Position numbers and translations under genes: made by a program. Positions 1-7,068 of a stretch of DNA of 18,335 nucleotides are shown piece by piece. The notes beneath the pieces are model-generated. The model worked only from the letters and a program-made list of their open reading frames with translations. It was not told the DNA's origin and did no database searches. The DNA is taken from assembly GCA_035537555.1 (NCBI GenBank), contig DATLMR010000362.1, positions 1 through 18,335 on the forward strand, in the 5' to 3' direction. The DNA comes from DATLMR01 sp035537555 (GTDB lineage: Bacteria > Acidobacteriota > Blastocatellia > UBA7656). Each line of letters starts with the position of its first letter. Positions within the stretch are counted from its first letter, which is position 1.

Positions 1-1
1 C

Positions 2-1348
2 AACATTGACGCGTGGAAGAGCGAAGGCATCCGCTCCATAGTCTCCCTGCCGCTCGTGAGCGAGGGAGAGGTTCTCGGGATCATAGGCGCGGGCTCGGGC
101 AGCGTTCGCCGCTACACTCAGACGGAGACCGACGCGATGGCGATCCTCGCGGCGCAGGCGAGCGCCGCCATCACAAACGCGCGGCTCTATTCCGAGCTTC
201 GCGGGGCGAACCAGGCGAAGGACGAATTCCTGGCCACCCTCTCTCACGAGCTGCGCACGCCCCTGACGCCCATCCTGGGCTGGATTCACATCCTGAAACA
301 ATTCGCGGCCTCCGACCCCCTGCTCGCGCAAGGGCTCGAGACGATAGAGCGGAACGCGACCCAGCAGTCCGGCCTGATCAACGACTTGCTCGACCTCACG
401 CGCATCATCAGCGGGAAGATAGAGCTCGTCCCCGAGCCGACGGACCTGAACGCTCTGGTGCGGGCCATCGTCGGTCAGGTGCGCCCGCAGGCGGAGTCGC
501 GGCAGATGAACCTGGTGCTCGCCGCGCCCGAAGAGGCCGTGATCGTCGATGTCGATCCGGTTCGACTTCAGCAGGTGGTGGCCAATCTCTTGACCAACGC
601 CTTGAAGTTCACGCCCTTCGGGGGGGACATCTCGATCTCGCTCAAGGAAGACGACGAGCCTTTCGGTGAAGCGGTGATCGAGGTCGCCGACAGCGGCATA
701 GGGATCGAGCCGGAGTTCCTGACTCGCGTCTTCGACCGGTTCAGCCAGGCGAGCCAGGGGATAAACAGGAAGTACGGAGGGCTCGGCCTGGGGCTCGCCA
801 TCTCGTCCGCGCTGGTCGAGATGCACGGGGGCAAGATCTTCGCCGAGAGCGAGGGCGTGGGTCTCGGAAGCCGCTTCACGGTGAGGCTGCCCAAAAAATC
901 CGCGAAAGCAGCCGAGGGCTCGAGCACCGAGCTCATCGGAGTTCCCGAGCTTGGCGAGCTTCAGCCTCTCGAACTGCGCGTGCTCGTTATCGAGGATTCG
1001 CGCGACACTCTCGATATGCTGAAGCTCTGGCTCGATTCGGTCGGGTGCTCGGTGCGAATGGCGGGCGACGCGACCGAAGGAATGAAGCTCGCGCTGGAGT
1101 CGAGCCCCGACGTCATAATCTCAGACATCGGGCTGCCGGAGATAGACGGCTACGAGCTGATACGGCAGTTGAGAAGGACTCCGGGGCTTGAGAGCGTCCC
1201 CGCAATCGCTCTCACCGGATACGCGCGCGAAGAGGACCGCGAGCTCGCCATGGCCGCGGGCTACGACGCGCACCTCGCGAAGCCCGCCCAGGTGAGCCAC
1301 CTCTATTACTTGATGAGGAAGCTCACCATGGAGGCCCCGCCGGCGTAG
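2..1348 (+). CDS. Hybrid sensor histidine kinase with receiver domain (5' end missing)
   Basis: This is a sensor kinase that would autophosphorylate on His and pass the phosphate to its own receiver. The reading frame is open from base 2, so the gene starts before the window and 448 residues are visible. In order: the end of a GAF domain (about 1-57), a HisKA dimerisation helix with the H-box SHELRTPL (phospho-His at about residue 82, codon 245-247), then a HATPase_c domain with N-box NALKF, G1 box DSGIGI and G2 box GLGLGLAIS. A C-terminal receiver begins at VLVIEDS, with phospho-Asp in SDIGLPE (about residue 375) and the conserved Lys in LAKPA. No membrane segment is visible in the part present. 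The GTG at 56 lies inside the GAF domain and is not the start. No partner regulator lies downstream, since the next gene is convergent. The signal sensed cannot be told. Confidence 0.93.
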   Translation, partial: NIDAWKSEGIRSIVSLPLVSEGEVLGIIGAGSGSVRRYTQTETDAMAILAAQASAAITNARLYSELRGANQAKDEFLATLSHELRTPLTPILGWIHILKQFAASDPLLAQGLETIERNATQQSGLINDLLDLTRIISGKIELVPEPTDLNALVRAIVGQVRPQAESRQMNLVLAAPEEAVIVDVDPVRLQQVVANLLTNALKFTPFGGDISISLKEDDEPFGEAVIEVADSGIGIEPEFLTRVFDRFSQASQGINRKYGGLGLGLAISSALVEMHGGKIFAESEGVGLGSRFTVRLPKKSAKAAEGSSTELIGVPELGELQPLELRVLVIEDSRDTLDMLKLWLDSVGCSVRMAGDATEGMKLALESSPDVIISDIGLPEIDGYELIRQLRRTPGLESVPAIALTGYAREEDRELAMAAGYDAHLAKPAQVSHLYYLMRKLTMEAPPA

Positions 1349-1363
1349 AGATTTGCCGCCGGC
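1339..1363. terminator. Short GC hairpin between convergent genes
   Basis: A 7-bp perfect stem (GCCGGCG at 1339-1345, CGCCGGC at 1357-1363) with an 11-nt loop spans the kinase stop codon and ends just before the stop of the convergent gene. It could end transcription from both sides, but no U-run follows, so this is a weak call. Confidence 0.3.
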
Positions 1364-1364
1364 T

Positions 1365-2411
1365 TCACGGCTCGCCGAAGGATGGCCCCGAGGCCTCGCT
1401 CCAGTCGCTCCACTTCGAGGCTTGCCCATTTCCATTGATCGCGCGCACGCGCCATTCGACCCGCCCGTACCTCGCCAGGTTCTCAAATATGAATCTTCTA
1501 TTTCCGGTATCGGGGTCGGTCTTGCGAATGCGGAAGACCCGCCGCGCCGGATTGGATTTCTTATCTTCACTATCGGAGCCGCGAAAAACGAAATGGCCTA
1601 TGGCGTCGGCCGGGAGAAAATGCTTGTTCCCTTCGAAGACATCCAGGAGCCGGATACCGATCTCGTAGAAGACCATGCAGTCGCCGGGCTGGTTCACGAC
1701 CGCGGTCACGGCCATAGCCAGGGTCTCGCGATTTACATTATCGTACCCGATCTTCAACGGGTCGGAGCTGTTCGGGACGGGAGCGTTCTTGCAGTTGGGG
1801 CTCGCCGAAATCCTCATCGTATCGAGCACCCTCTGCATCTCGCGCGAGGAGGGGGCCACGGGCGGCCTCTCCCTGGTCGGGCACCCCGTGTCGTCGGTCG
1901 GTTCCAGCTCGGGCGTGCGCGGGCAGCGGTCGCGGTCGTCCGGCACGAAGTCGCCGTCCGCGTCGCCGGACGCCAATGATCTGGCATACTCGCGGTCGCG
2001 CCGCGCGACTTTGAGCTTGCGGCTCCGATCGCGAACTCTCTGAAGGTACTGTGCCGGAGAGATAGCTCCGGCGGCAATCGCGCGCGCGAGCCTCAGATAG
2101 TCCACGTTGACCGACCCGGCGAGCGCGGCTTCCTCCGGGGCAACGCCGGGGCCGGAGCACGCGGCCAGAGCAATTTGAAAGGCCCGTTCTATCTCCCGTT
2201 GAGGCCGGTTTGCTGCCGCCAGCTCGCGGGCCTTAAGGTTGGCCGATTGTATGCACTCTTCTCTCGAATCGCGAGATTTCTGATTCGCGGCTTCGATCTC
2301 GGAAGCCTTCGCTTCGGCCGGAAGGCTCGTAACGGCGGAGCCTGCCCTTCCTCCGCTCGCGGGCCAAAGCATCGAGAGGCAGGCCAGAGCGATCAATGAG
2401 ATTCGTTTCAT
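1365..2411 (-). CDS. Exported protein with a thrombospondin type 3-like calcium site and a C-terminal FnIII-like segment
   Basis: Function is unknown. The start chosen is the ATG at 2411, which overlaps the stop of the upstream gene by one base (TGATG) and has GGAGGTG six bases before it. The frame stays open further upstream, but that part is antisense-like sequence inside the neighbour. The 348-residue product begins with a signal peptide (about 1-26; lipobox spacing is poor, so signal peptidase I is more likely). Next come a charged helical region with Cys residues (40-145), then an acidic repeat at 150-178 of the form DADGDxxPDDxDxCPxTP ending in a second Cys, which is the pattern of thrombospondin type 3 calcium-binding repeats. 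The end (about 290-345) reads like a fibronectin-III strand pair, with WRVRAIN and a WSDWS motif. By tight coupling it probably acts outside the cytoplasm with the phospholipase-like protein. Confidence 0.75.
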   Translation of the reverse strand: MKRISLIALACLSMLWPASGGRAGSAVTSLPAEAKASEIEAANQKSRDSREECIQSANLKARELAAANRPQREIERAFQIALAACSGPGVAPEEAALAGSVNVDYLRLARAIAAGAISPAQYLQRVRDRSRKLKVARRDREYARSLASGDADGDFVPDDRDRCPRTPELEPTDDTGCPTRERPPVAPSSREMQRVLDTMRISASPNCKNAPVPNSSDPLKIGYDNVNRETLAMAVTAVVNQPGDCMVFYEIGIRLLDVFEGNKHFLPADAIGHFVFRGSDSEDKKSNPARRVFRIRKTDPDTGNRRFIFENLARYGRVEWRVRAINGNGQASKWSDWSEASGPSFGEP

Positions 2412-4099
2412 CAGAGCACCTCCGTGGCGAAAGTCAGGAAAGCGATCTTCGCGCCGGCCCCGTCTTCGATAAGGGGTCGAATCATAAAAGCGGCCCGCGG
2501 GCTCTTCTCGTAAATCTCGATGGCCTTGTCTTTGGCCGTCAGGTACAGAAATGAAGTTCCGGGAAGGAAGGGCCACGAAGCGCCCGGTCCTTTCTGTTTC
2601 ATGCTGAGGTCGAAGGTGTTTTGCGCGACGGCGGTGACAAGGTCGCGGACCGGAACGTCTTTGTCGTGGCCTTTATTCTGTTTGCGCCACTTGAGAATGA
2701 AGCTCCTCCAATGAAACGCCCGCAGGAGGACGTTACGCACGTGCTCTCCCTGAACGCCGAGGTCGGAAGAGGAAGCGGGGTCGGAAGGCAACCGCCTTAT
2801 CTGGTCCCAGAGCCGGGCGACCGATTCCTCGTAGGGGCGGTGGCCCCACCCGGTCGTGGCGATGACGTGCATGGGCGAAGTGGCATCGCCTATCGCGTGG
2901 AGCGGCCAGCCGAGAAACCTGGTCGGGTGGCCCGGGTTATCGCGAAAATTCTTCCAGCCATAGAATGCCAGGTTGTCTACCGGCTCCAGAGGGATATGCG
3001 CGGCCGCGTACTTTTGCCAGTCGGTCTCGCCCCGCACGTCCGTATTTTGATGGGCGTCGTTCGCCCCCGATACCTGGTAATTCTTTATGCCGTCGCTCTT
3101 CTCGAAGTTGAAGGAGAAGCCGGTGGAGTCCATGAGAATCATGATGCCGAGATCGACCGGGTCCACGACCCCGTCTAGGTTCGCTTCTTCGTAGAACAGG
3201 CCCTGGTGATCGTCGAACTCGTTGCTCGGGCCGAAAGAGCCGGACGGCTTCACGTTGATAAAGTGCCACATCGTCACGTAGTCGCCGTCGGTCTCGTCGC
3301 CGATGCCGGGGATTGAGTTCAGCCAGCGGCCCACGGGGTCGAGGTCTTGAGCGCCGTCCTTGGCTATCTTCTTCGCTTGATCTACGCATTTCTTGCAGGT
3401 GCTGAAGACGCCGAACAGGCAGCTTCCCAGGCACACGAACGGGATCAGCAACAGGGCCAGCCCCGCTTCCGCGGCTTCGTCTATCGCCTTCTTGAGCTGG
3501 CTCACTCCCAGAGCGTTCTGAGGCCGGACCCAGAGGTGCGTGTCGTCCAACAGGTCGTCGACGTTTTGCGCCCAGAACCCGAGCCCTACTCCCGTATGGT
3601 CTCTGTGGCCGAAGCTGCTCGGGTTGGTCGTATCGAATATGCCTCCGGGAGTCCAGTTATACCTTATCCCGCAGTCGTTGCTCGTCGTATACCCGGCCGC
3701 GACCGGGTGCTGCAGGTTGCCGAGATTGCTCTTCCACCAATCCGCCGGAGGGGTATTCGTCCCGCCGATGGTATTCTGGCAAACCGATGCCTTGGGCGGG
3801 GGCAGGTCGGACGGAAGCCCTCTCAGCTTGGCCGCCGCGCCCTTGATCTCTTTAAGGAAGCTGTCCCAATCGGACTGGGCGACGCCCTGAGGCACGGCGA
3901 AAATTTTCTGCCAGGCTGCCTGCGACATCGCCTTGGGCTTCGAGGCCTGGTTTTCAACCAGCCTCATTATCTCGTAGCTGTGATCGGTCATGTCCTGGTG
4001 CACTATTGCATTGTGCGCGTACGCGGGCTTGCAAATCGTGCAGGCCACCAGGGCGGTCATAACGCCGAACGTAATCACATGTCTTATTCGCCTTCTCAT
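2411..4099 (-). CDS. Exported zinc-dependent phospholipase C/S1-P1-like protein (putative)
   Basis: The 562-residue protein has a signal peptide with a likely cut after AYA at residue 28, leaving His29 as the mature N-terminus. This resembles zinc-dependent phospholipase C and S1/P1 nucleases, whose mature N-terminal residue binds zinc. Further His/Asp motifs fit the family: H34 and H40, H166/H168 (GHRDHTG), H279, H298, then LHAIGDATSPMH at 400-411, the expected LHxxxDxxxPxH signature, and H420. Residues 305-317 form an EF-hand or dockerin-like loop (E1, N3, D5, G6, D12). A hydrophobic stretch at 213-233 carries four Cys (223, 227, 235, 238) and may be an insertion. The ATG at 4099 has AAAGGA about nine bases upstream. 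It is the first gene of a two-gene unit. The substrate is not inferable, and assignment rests on motifs only. Confidence 0.55.
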   Translation of the reverse strand: MRRRIRHVITFGVMTALVACTICKPAYAHNAIVHQDMTDHSYEIMRLVENQASKPKAMSQAAWQKIFAVPQGVAQSDWDSFLKEIKGAAAKLRGLPSDLPPPKASVCQNTIGGTNTPPADWWKSNLGNLQHPVAAGYTTSNDCGIRYNWTPGGIFDTTNPSSFGHRDHTGVGLGFWAQNVDDLLDDTHLWVRPQNALGVSQLKKAIDEAAEAGLALLLIPFVCLGSCLFGVFSTCKKCVDQAKKIAKDGAQDLDPVGRWLNSIPGIGDETDGDYVTMWHFINVKPSGSFGPSNEFDDHQGLFYEEANLDGVVDPVDLGIMILMDSTGFSFNFEKSDGIKNYQVSGANDAHQNTDVRGETDWQKYAAAHIPLEPVDNLAFYGWKNFRDNPGHPTRFLGWPLHAIGDATSPMHVIATTGWGHRPYEESVARLWDQIRRLPSDPASSSDLGVQGEHVRNVLLRAFHWRSFILKWRKQNKGHDKDVPVRDLVTAVAQNTFDLSMKQKGPGASWPFLPGTSFLYLTAKDKAIEIYEKSPRAAFMIRPLIEDGAGAKIAFLTFATEVL

Positions 4100-4140
4100 G
4101 TGCTATTCCTTTCTATCGGGAAAGAATCGATCTGCCGTAA

Positions 4141-4168
4141 GCCGCCGCGCTTTGTCTGGCGCGGCGGC
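4141..4168. terminator. GC-rich hairpin between folK and the phospholipase-like gene
   Basis: A 10-bp perfect stem (GCCGCCGCGC at 4141-4150, GCGCGGCGGC at 4159-4168) with an 8-nt loop lies 28 bases past the folK stop and before the next gene on the same strand. Only a short T tract follows on the minus strand. It probably separates the two transcription units. Confidence 0.5.
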
Positions 4169-4196
4169 TCGACACCTTTACTCAACCTCGGGGTAG

Positions 4197-4898
4197 CTAG
4201 TTCTCGTGGCCCGGCGCCGGGGCGTGCAGGCGAATTTCAGACGCGTCACCTACCTCCGCGAGCAGCCGGCGCGCGGTCTTTCCCGTGGCCGGGTGCACCG
4301 CGTCAGGCGCGATCTCGCACAGCGGCTCCAGCACGAAGCGGCGGAGGTGCATGCGGGGGTGGGGCAGGCTCAGGCCCGCGGGCGAGGCGGGCCGTATCAC
4401 CACCCGGTCGAGCATCAAGAGGTCTATGTCGATTATGCGCGGGCCGTTCGCGAACAGGCGCTCGCGCCCCATGTCGCTTTCGATTTCCAGCAGGTCTTCG
4501 AGCAGCTCTTCGGCTCCGATCCTGAATTCCCGGCCGCCGGCCCGAAGGCGGCCCCGCTTCAATAGCTCCGCGTCGAGCTCAACTCCGCGGATCGCGTCGA
4601 GAGGTACTTTCGCTTCGACGACCTGATTCAGGAACCACGGCTGATCTCTGAAGCCGACGGGCTCAGTCTCGTAGATCGAAGAGACGGAGGAGACGGCGAG
4701 GCGGAGGCGCTCGATTCTTGAGGCTAAGAGCTTCAGGTGGAGCCGGTCGATTCGCTCCACGGCGCGGGCCAGGTTGGACTCGCGGTCTCCGACGTTCGTT
4801 CCCAGCGCGATGTAGATGCTGAGGCCCCGCGAGGTCGCGCCGAGCGGGGCTTTCCGAGCCTGGCGTGAGAGAGCGGATTGGTTCTCCCGTGCTGCCAT
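4197..4898 (-). CDS. folK: 2-amino-4-hydroxy-6-hydroxymethyldihydropteridine pyrophosphokinase
   Basis: This cytoplasmic folate-pathway enzyme transfers pyrophosphate from ATP to hydroxymethyl-dihydropterin, giving the substrate for dihydropteroate synthase. HPPK signatures are in order: YIALGTNVGDRESNL (29-43), SIYETEPVGFRDQPWFLNQ (74-92), and GPRIIDIDLL (152-161) with the magnesium-binding DxD at 157/159, then the LPHPRM segment. At 233 residues it is longer than the roughly 160-170 usual. About 26 residues precede the first strand, and there is an extra charged stretch at about 101-127, just before the helix that normally follows. The ATG at 4898 has AAAGG about ten bases upstream. A start closer to the GLSIYI strand is possible but I see no better ATG. 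It is divergent from the methyltransferase gene. Confidence 0.92.
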   Translation of the reverse strand: MAARENQSALSRQARKAPLGATSRGLSIYIALGTNVGDRESNLARAVERIDRLHLKLLASRIERLRLAVSSVSSIYETEPVGFRDQPWFLNQVVEAKVPLDAIRGVELDAELLKRGRLRAGGREFRIGAEELLEDLLEIESDMGRERLFANGPRIIDIDLLMLDRVVIRPASPAGLSLPHPRMHLRRFVLEPLCEIAPDAVHPATGKTARRLLAEVGDASEIRLHAPAPGHEN

Positions 4899-4932
4899 TA
4901 TCTGAAGCCTTTCTAAATTATCTGAGATTATC
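4897..4932. repeat. Three ATTATC copies in 10-bp register upstream of folK
   Basis: ATTATC occurs at 4897, 4917 and 4927, and the first two copies extend to ATTATCTGA. Spacings of 20 and 10 bp put all three on one helical face. On the minus strand they read GATAAT, so they could be -10-like boxes for folK rather than an operator; I found no good -35 to match. Confidence 0.3.
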
Positions 4933-4983
4933 CGGCGGCGGGCGTTTATCTTCCCGGCCGACAGAAGCTATCATATCATCACC

Positions 4984-6147
4984 ATGTCTACCACGATCAC
5001 GGTCAACAGGCGAGGGGTCGAACGCGCGCGGGCGCGACATTGCTGGATATATCGCAGCGACGTGATCGACACGGCCGGCGCGAAAGAGGCGGAAGTGGTG
5101 CGCGTCGCCGGGCCGCGCGGGGCGGTCCTGGGCCGCGCGCTCTACAGCTCGCGCTCGCAGATCGCGCTCCGTTTCGTGGCCTTCGACGACCGCGAGATCG
5201 ACCGCGGCTTCTGGATGGAGCGGCTCGCGGCGGCCGAGCGATTGCGCGAGCAGGTGGTGAGAGACGCCTCGGCATACCGCCTGGTCTATGGGGAGAGCGA
5301 CCTGCTCCCCTCGCTCATCATCGACCGCTTCGACGACTGCTTCGTGATTCAAACTCTCTCTCAGGGGATGGACGCGCTGAAAAGCCTCTGGATAGAACTG
5401 CTCGTCGAGCGATACGGCCCGCGCGCGATTATCGAGCGCAACGAGGCGCGCGTGCGCGAGCTTGAGGGCTTGCCGCGCACGTCCGGGTTAGTCTACGGCG
5501 CGGACCCCGGCGAGCTCGTGATCGAAGAAGACGGCGTCCGGTTCAAGGTGAATCTGGTCGAAGGCCAGAAGACCGGCGCATTCCTGGATCAACGGGAGAA
5601 CCGCCGGGCGTCCGAAGGCTACGCGCGGGGCCGCGCGCTCGATTGCTTCACGTTCCAGGGCGGCTTCGCTCTCCACCTGGCGCGCCGCGCCGAAAGCGTC
5701 GTCGCGATCGACGTATCGGGGCCCGCGATCGGGTACGCGCGGCGCAACGCGGAGCTGAATCAGGCGGGCAACGTCGAGTTTATAGAGGCCAACGTCTTCG
5801 ACTGGCTGCGCGAGATGGAGCAGGCGGGCGAGCGGTTCGATTGCATCAACCTGGACCCGCCCGCGTTCGCCAAGAACCGCGCCTCAGTCGAGGCGGCGGC
5901 GCGCGGGTACAAAGAGATCAACCTGCGCGCGATGAAGATGCTGACCGCGGGCGGAACGCTCATCACTTCGACCTGCTCGTACCACATGGGCGAAGAGTCT
6001 TTCCTGAACGTGCTCGCGGGAGCGGCGTCTGATGCGGGCAGAACGGCGCGGATAGTCGAAAAGCGGACCCAGGCGCGCGATCATCCCGTGCTCGTATCGA
6101 TGCCCGAGACGTATTACTTGAAATGCGTGATTCTTAATGTCGAATAG
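4984..6147 (+). CDS. rlmI: RlmI-type class I SAM-dependent 23S rRNA (cytosine-5) methyltransferase
   Basis: The product is 387 residues, the normal length for the RlmI/COG1092 family, which methylates C1962 of 23S rRNA in E. coli. A PUA-like N-terminal domain (1-70, with HCWIYRSDV) is followed by the EEHCxx-type central region and a Rossmann methyltransferase domain. Visible motifs are GQKTGAFLDQRENR (194-207), LDCFTFQGGFALHLA (219-233; SAM-binding motif I), AIDVS (241-245), NLDPPAFAK (289-297; motif IV) and TSTCSYH (328-334), where Cys331 is the candidate catalytic nucleophile. The start fits homologues, but no Shine-Dalgarno precedes it. A TATCAT box ends nine bases before the ATG, so translation may be leaderless. 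The site specificity is inferred from family only. Confidence 0.9.
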   Translation: MSTTITVNRRGVERARARHCWIYRSDVIDTAGAKEAEVVRVAGPRGAVLGRALYSSRSQIALRFVAFDDREIDRGFWMERLAAAERLREQVVRDASAYRLVYGESDLLPSLIIDRFDDCFVIQTLSQGMDALKSLWIELLVERYGPRAIIERNEARVRELEGLPRTSGLVYGADPGELVIEEDGVRFKVNLVEGQKTGAFLDQRENRRASEGYARGRALDCFTFQGGFALHLARRAESVVAIDVSGPAIGYARRNAELNQAGNVEFIEANVFDWLREMEQAGERFDCINLDPPAFAKNRASVEAAARGYKEINLRAMKMLTAGGTLITSTCSYHMGEESFLNVLAGAASDAGRTARIVEKRTQARDHPVLVSMPETYYLKCVILNVE

Positions 6148-6206
6148 CGCGCGGATCGATAGAGCCCCGCCCTCTTCGACAAAATTGACTCTATAAGGAA
6201 AACCGA

Positions 6207-6965
6207 ATGGCAACAGAAGCGAGCGCGCGACCCCGGGACGAGATCGGCGGCGCGCGGAAAGGCCCCCAGGAGCGTTTCTTTCTCGAAGGCCCGCAGTCCA
6301 GGAAGTGGGAGTTCCTGACGCTCATCCGTATAATGCGAGAGTTCATACAGGGCTTCCGCATTTTGCATTTCGTCGGCCCCTGCGTGACCGTTTTCGGCTC
6401 GGCCAGGTTCAAGGAGGACCATCCTTATTACGAGCTGGCGCGCGAGGTGGGAAGCCGCCTGAGCAACATCGGCTTCACGGTGATGACGGGAGGCGGGCCG
6501 GGCATAATGGAGGCGGCCAATCGCGGGGCGCGCGAGGCGGGCGGCCCGTCGATCGGCTGCAACATAAGGCTCCCGCTGGAGCAGAAGCCGAACCGTTACC
6601 TCGACCGCTGGCTCACGTTTCGCTACTTCTTCATCAGGAAGGTGATGCTGATCAAGTACTCTTACGCGTTCGTCGTGCTGCCCGGCGGAGTCGGGACCAT
6701 GGACGAGCTGTTTGAAGCCGTGACTCTCATCCAGACGAAGAAGATTTCGGGCTTCCCCGTGGTGTTGATGGGCAGGGAGTACTACCAGCCGCTCCTCGAT
6801 TTCTTCAAGCGAATGGCGGAGGCGAAGACCATCAGCCCCGAGGATCTCGACCTCTTGCTCATTACCGACTCGGTCGAAGAGGCGATGTCTCACATCCAGA
6901 AGCACGCCGTCGAGCAGTTCGGCCTGCGGCGGGTGCCGCGCCCTTCCGTAATACTCGGGGAATGA
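6207..6965 (+). CDS. LOG-family cytokinin riboside 5'-monophosphate phosphoribohydrolase-like protein
   Basis: LOG proteins cleave the N-glycosidic bond of nucleoside monophosphates, and many are wrongly named lysine decarboxylases. The 252-residue protein carries the nucleotide-binding MTGGGPGIMEAANRGA (93-108) and the family signature PGGVGTMDELFE (159-170), with the conserved RK pair at 144-145 between them. About 55 residues precede the Rossmann core, as in the longer bacterial LOG subgroup. An AAGGAA ribosome binding site lies six bases before the ATG. It follows rlmI by 59 bases on the same strand and may be co-transcribed. It ends at a strong hairpin. Its physiological substrate in this organism is unknown; purine-nucleotide salvage is more likely than hormone signalling. 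Confidence 0.88.
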   Translation: MATEASARPRDEIGGARKGPQERFFLEGPQSRKWEFLTLIRIMREFIQGFRILHFVGPCVTVFGSARFKEDHPYYELAREVGSRLSNIGFTVMTGGGPGIMEAANRGAREAGGPSIGCNIRLPLEQKPNRYLDRWLTFRYFFIRKVMLIKYSYAFVVLPGGVGTMDELFEAVTLIQTKKISGFPVVLMGREYYQPLLDFFKRMAEAKTISPEDLDLLLITDSVEEAMSHIQKHAVEQFGLRRVPRPSVILGE

Positions 6966-7005
6966 TACAAGGGGAGTAGCTCTCACATTCCCGGAGCGCG
7001 ATTCA

Positions 7006-7047
7006 AAAGCGAAAGGAGCGGGTAATCGTCCCCGCTCCTTTCGCTTT
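7006..7047. terminator. Strong bidirectional terminator
   Basis: A perfect 17-bp stem (7006-7022 with 7031-7047) encloses an 8-nt loop. The stem begins AAAGCGAAAGG and ends CCTTTCGCTTT, so each strand exits into A/T-rich bases. It sits between the convergent LOG gene and ppiD-like gene and can serve both. Confidence 0.85.
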
Positions 7048-7068
7048 CGAGCTATATGCCGCCGGTCG

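Noticed and set aside
2412..2576. N-terminal extension of the TSP3-type protein
   Set aside because: It would lie inside the coupled upstream gene; the ATG at 2411 has a signal peptide and a well-placed GGAGG.
3347..4525. A 392-codon plus-strand frame across the phospholipase-like gene and folK
   Set aside because: It crosses an intergenic hairpin and two genes with clear signal peptide or HPPK motifs on the other strand, and its product is low-complexity.
6207..6965. Lysine decarboxylase name for the LOG-family gene, which would add to the polyamine theme
   Set aside because: PGGVGTMDE and GGGPGIMEAANRGA are LOG signatures; the decarboxylase label is an old misannotation and no PLP site is present.
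6114..6986. A 290-codon open frame antisense to the LOG gene
   Set aside because: The LOG frame has family motifs and a ribosome binding site; the antisense frame has neither.
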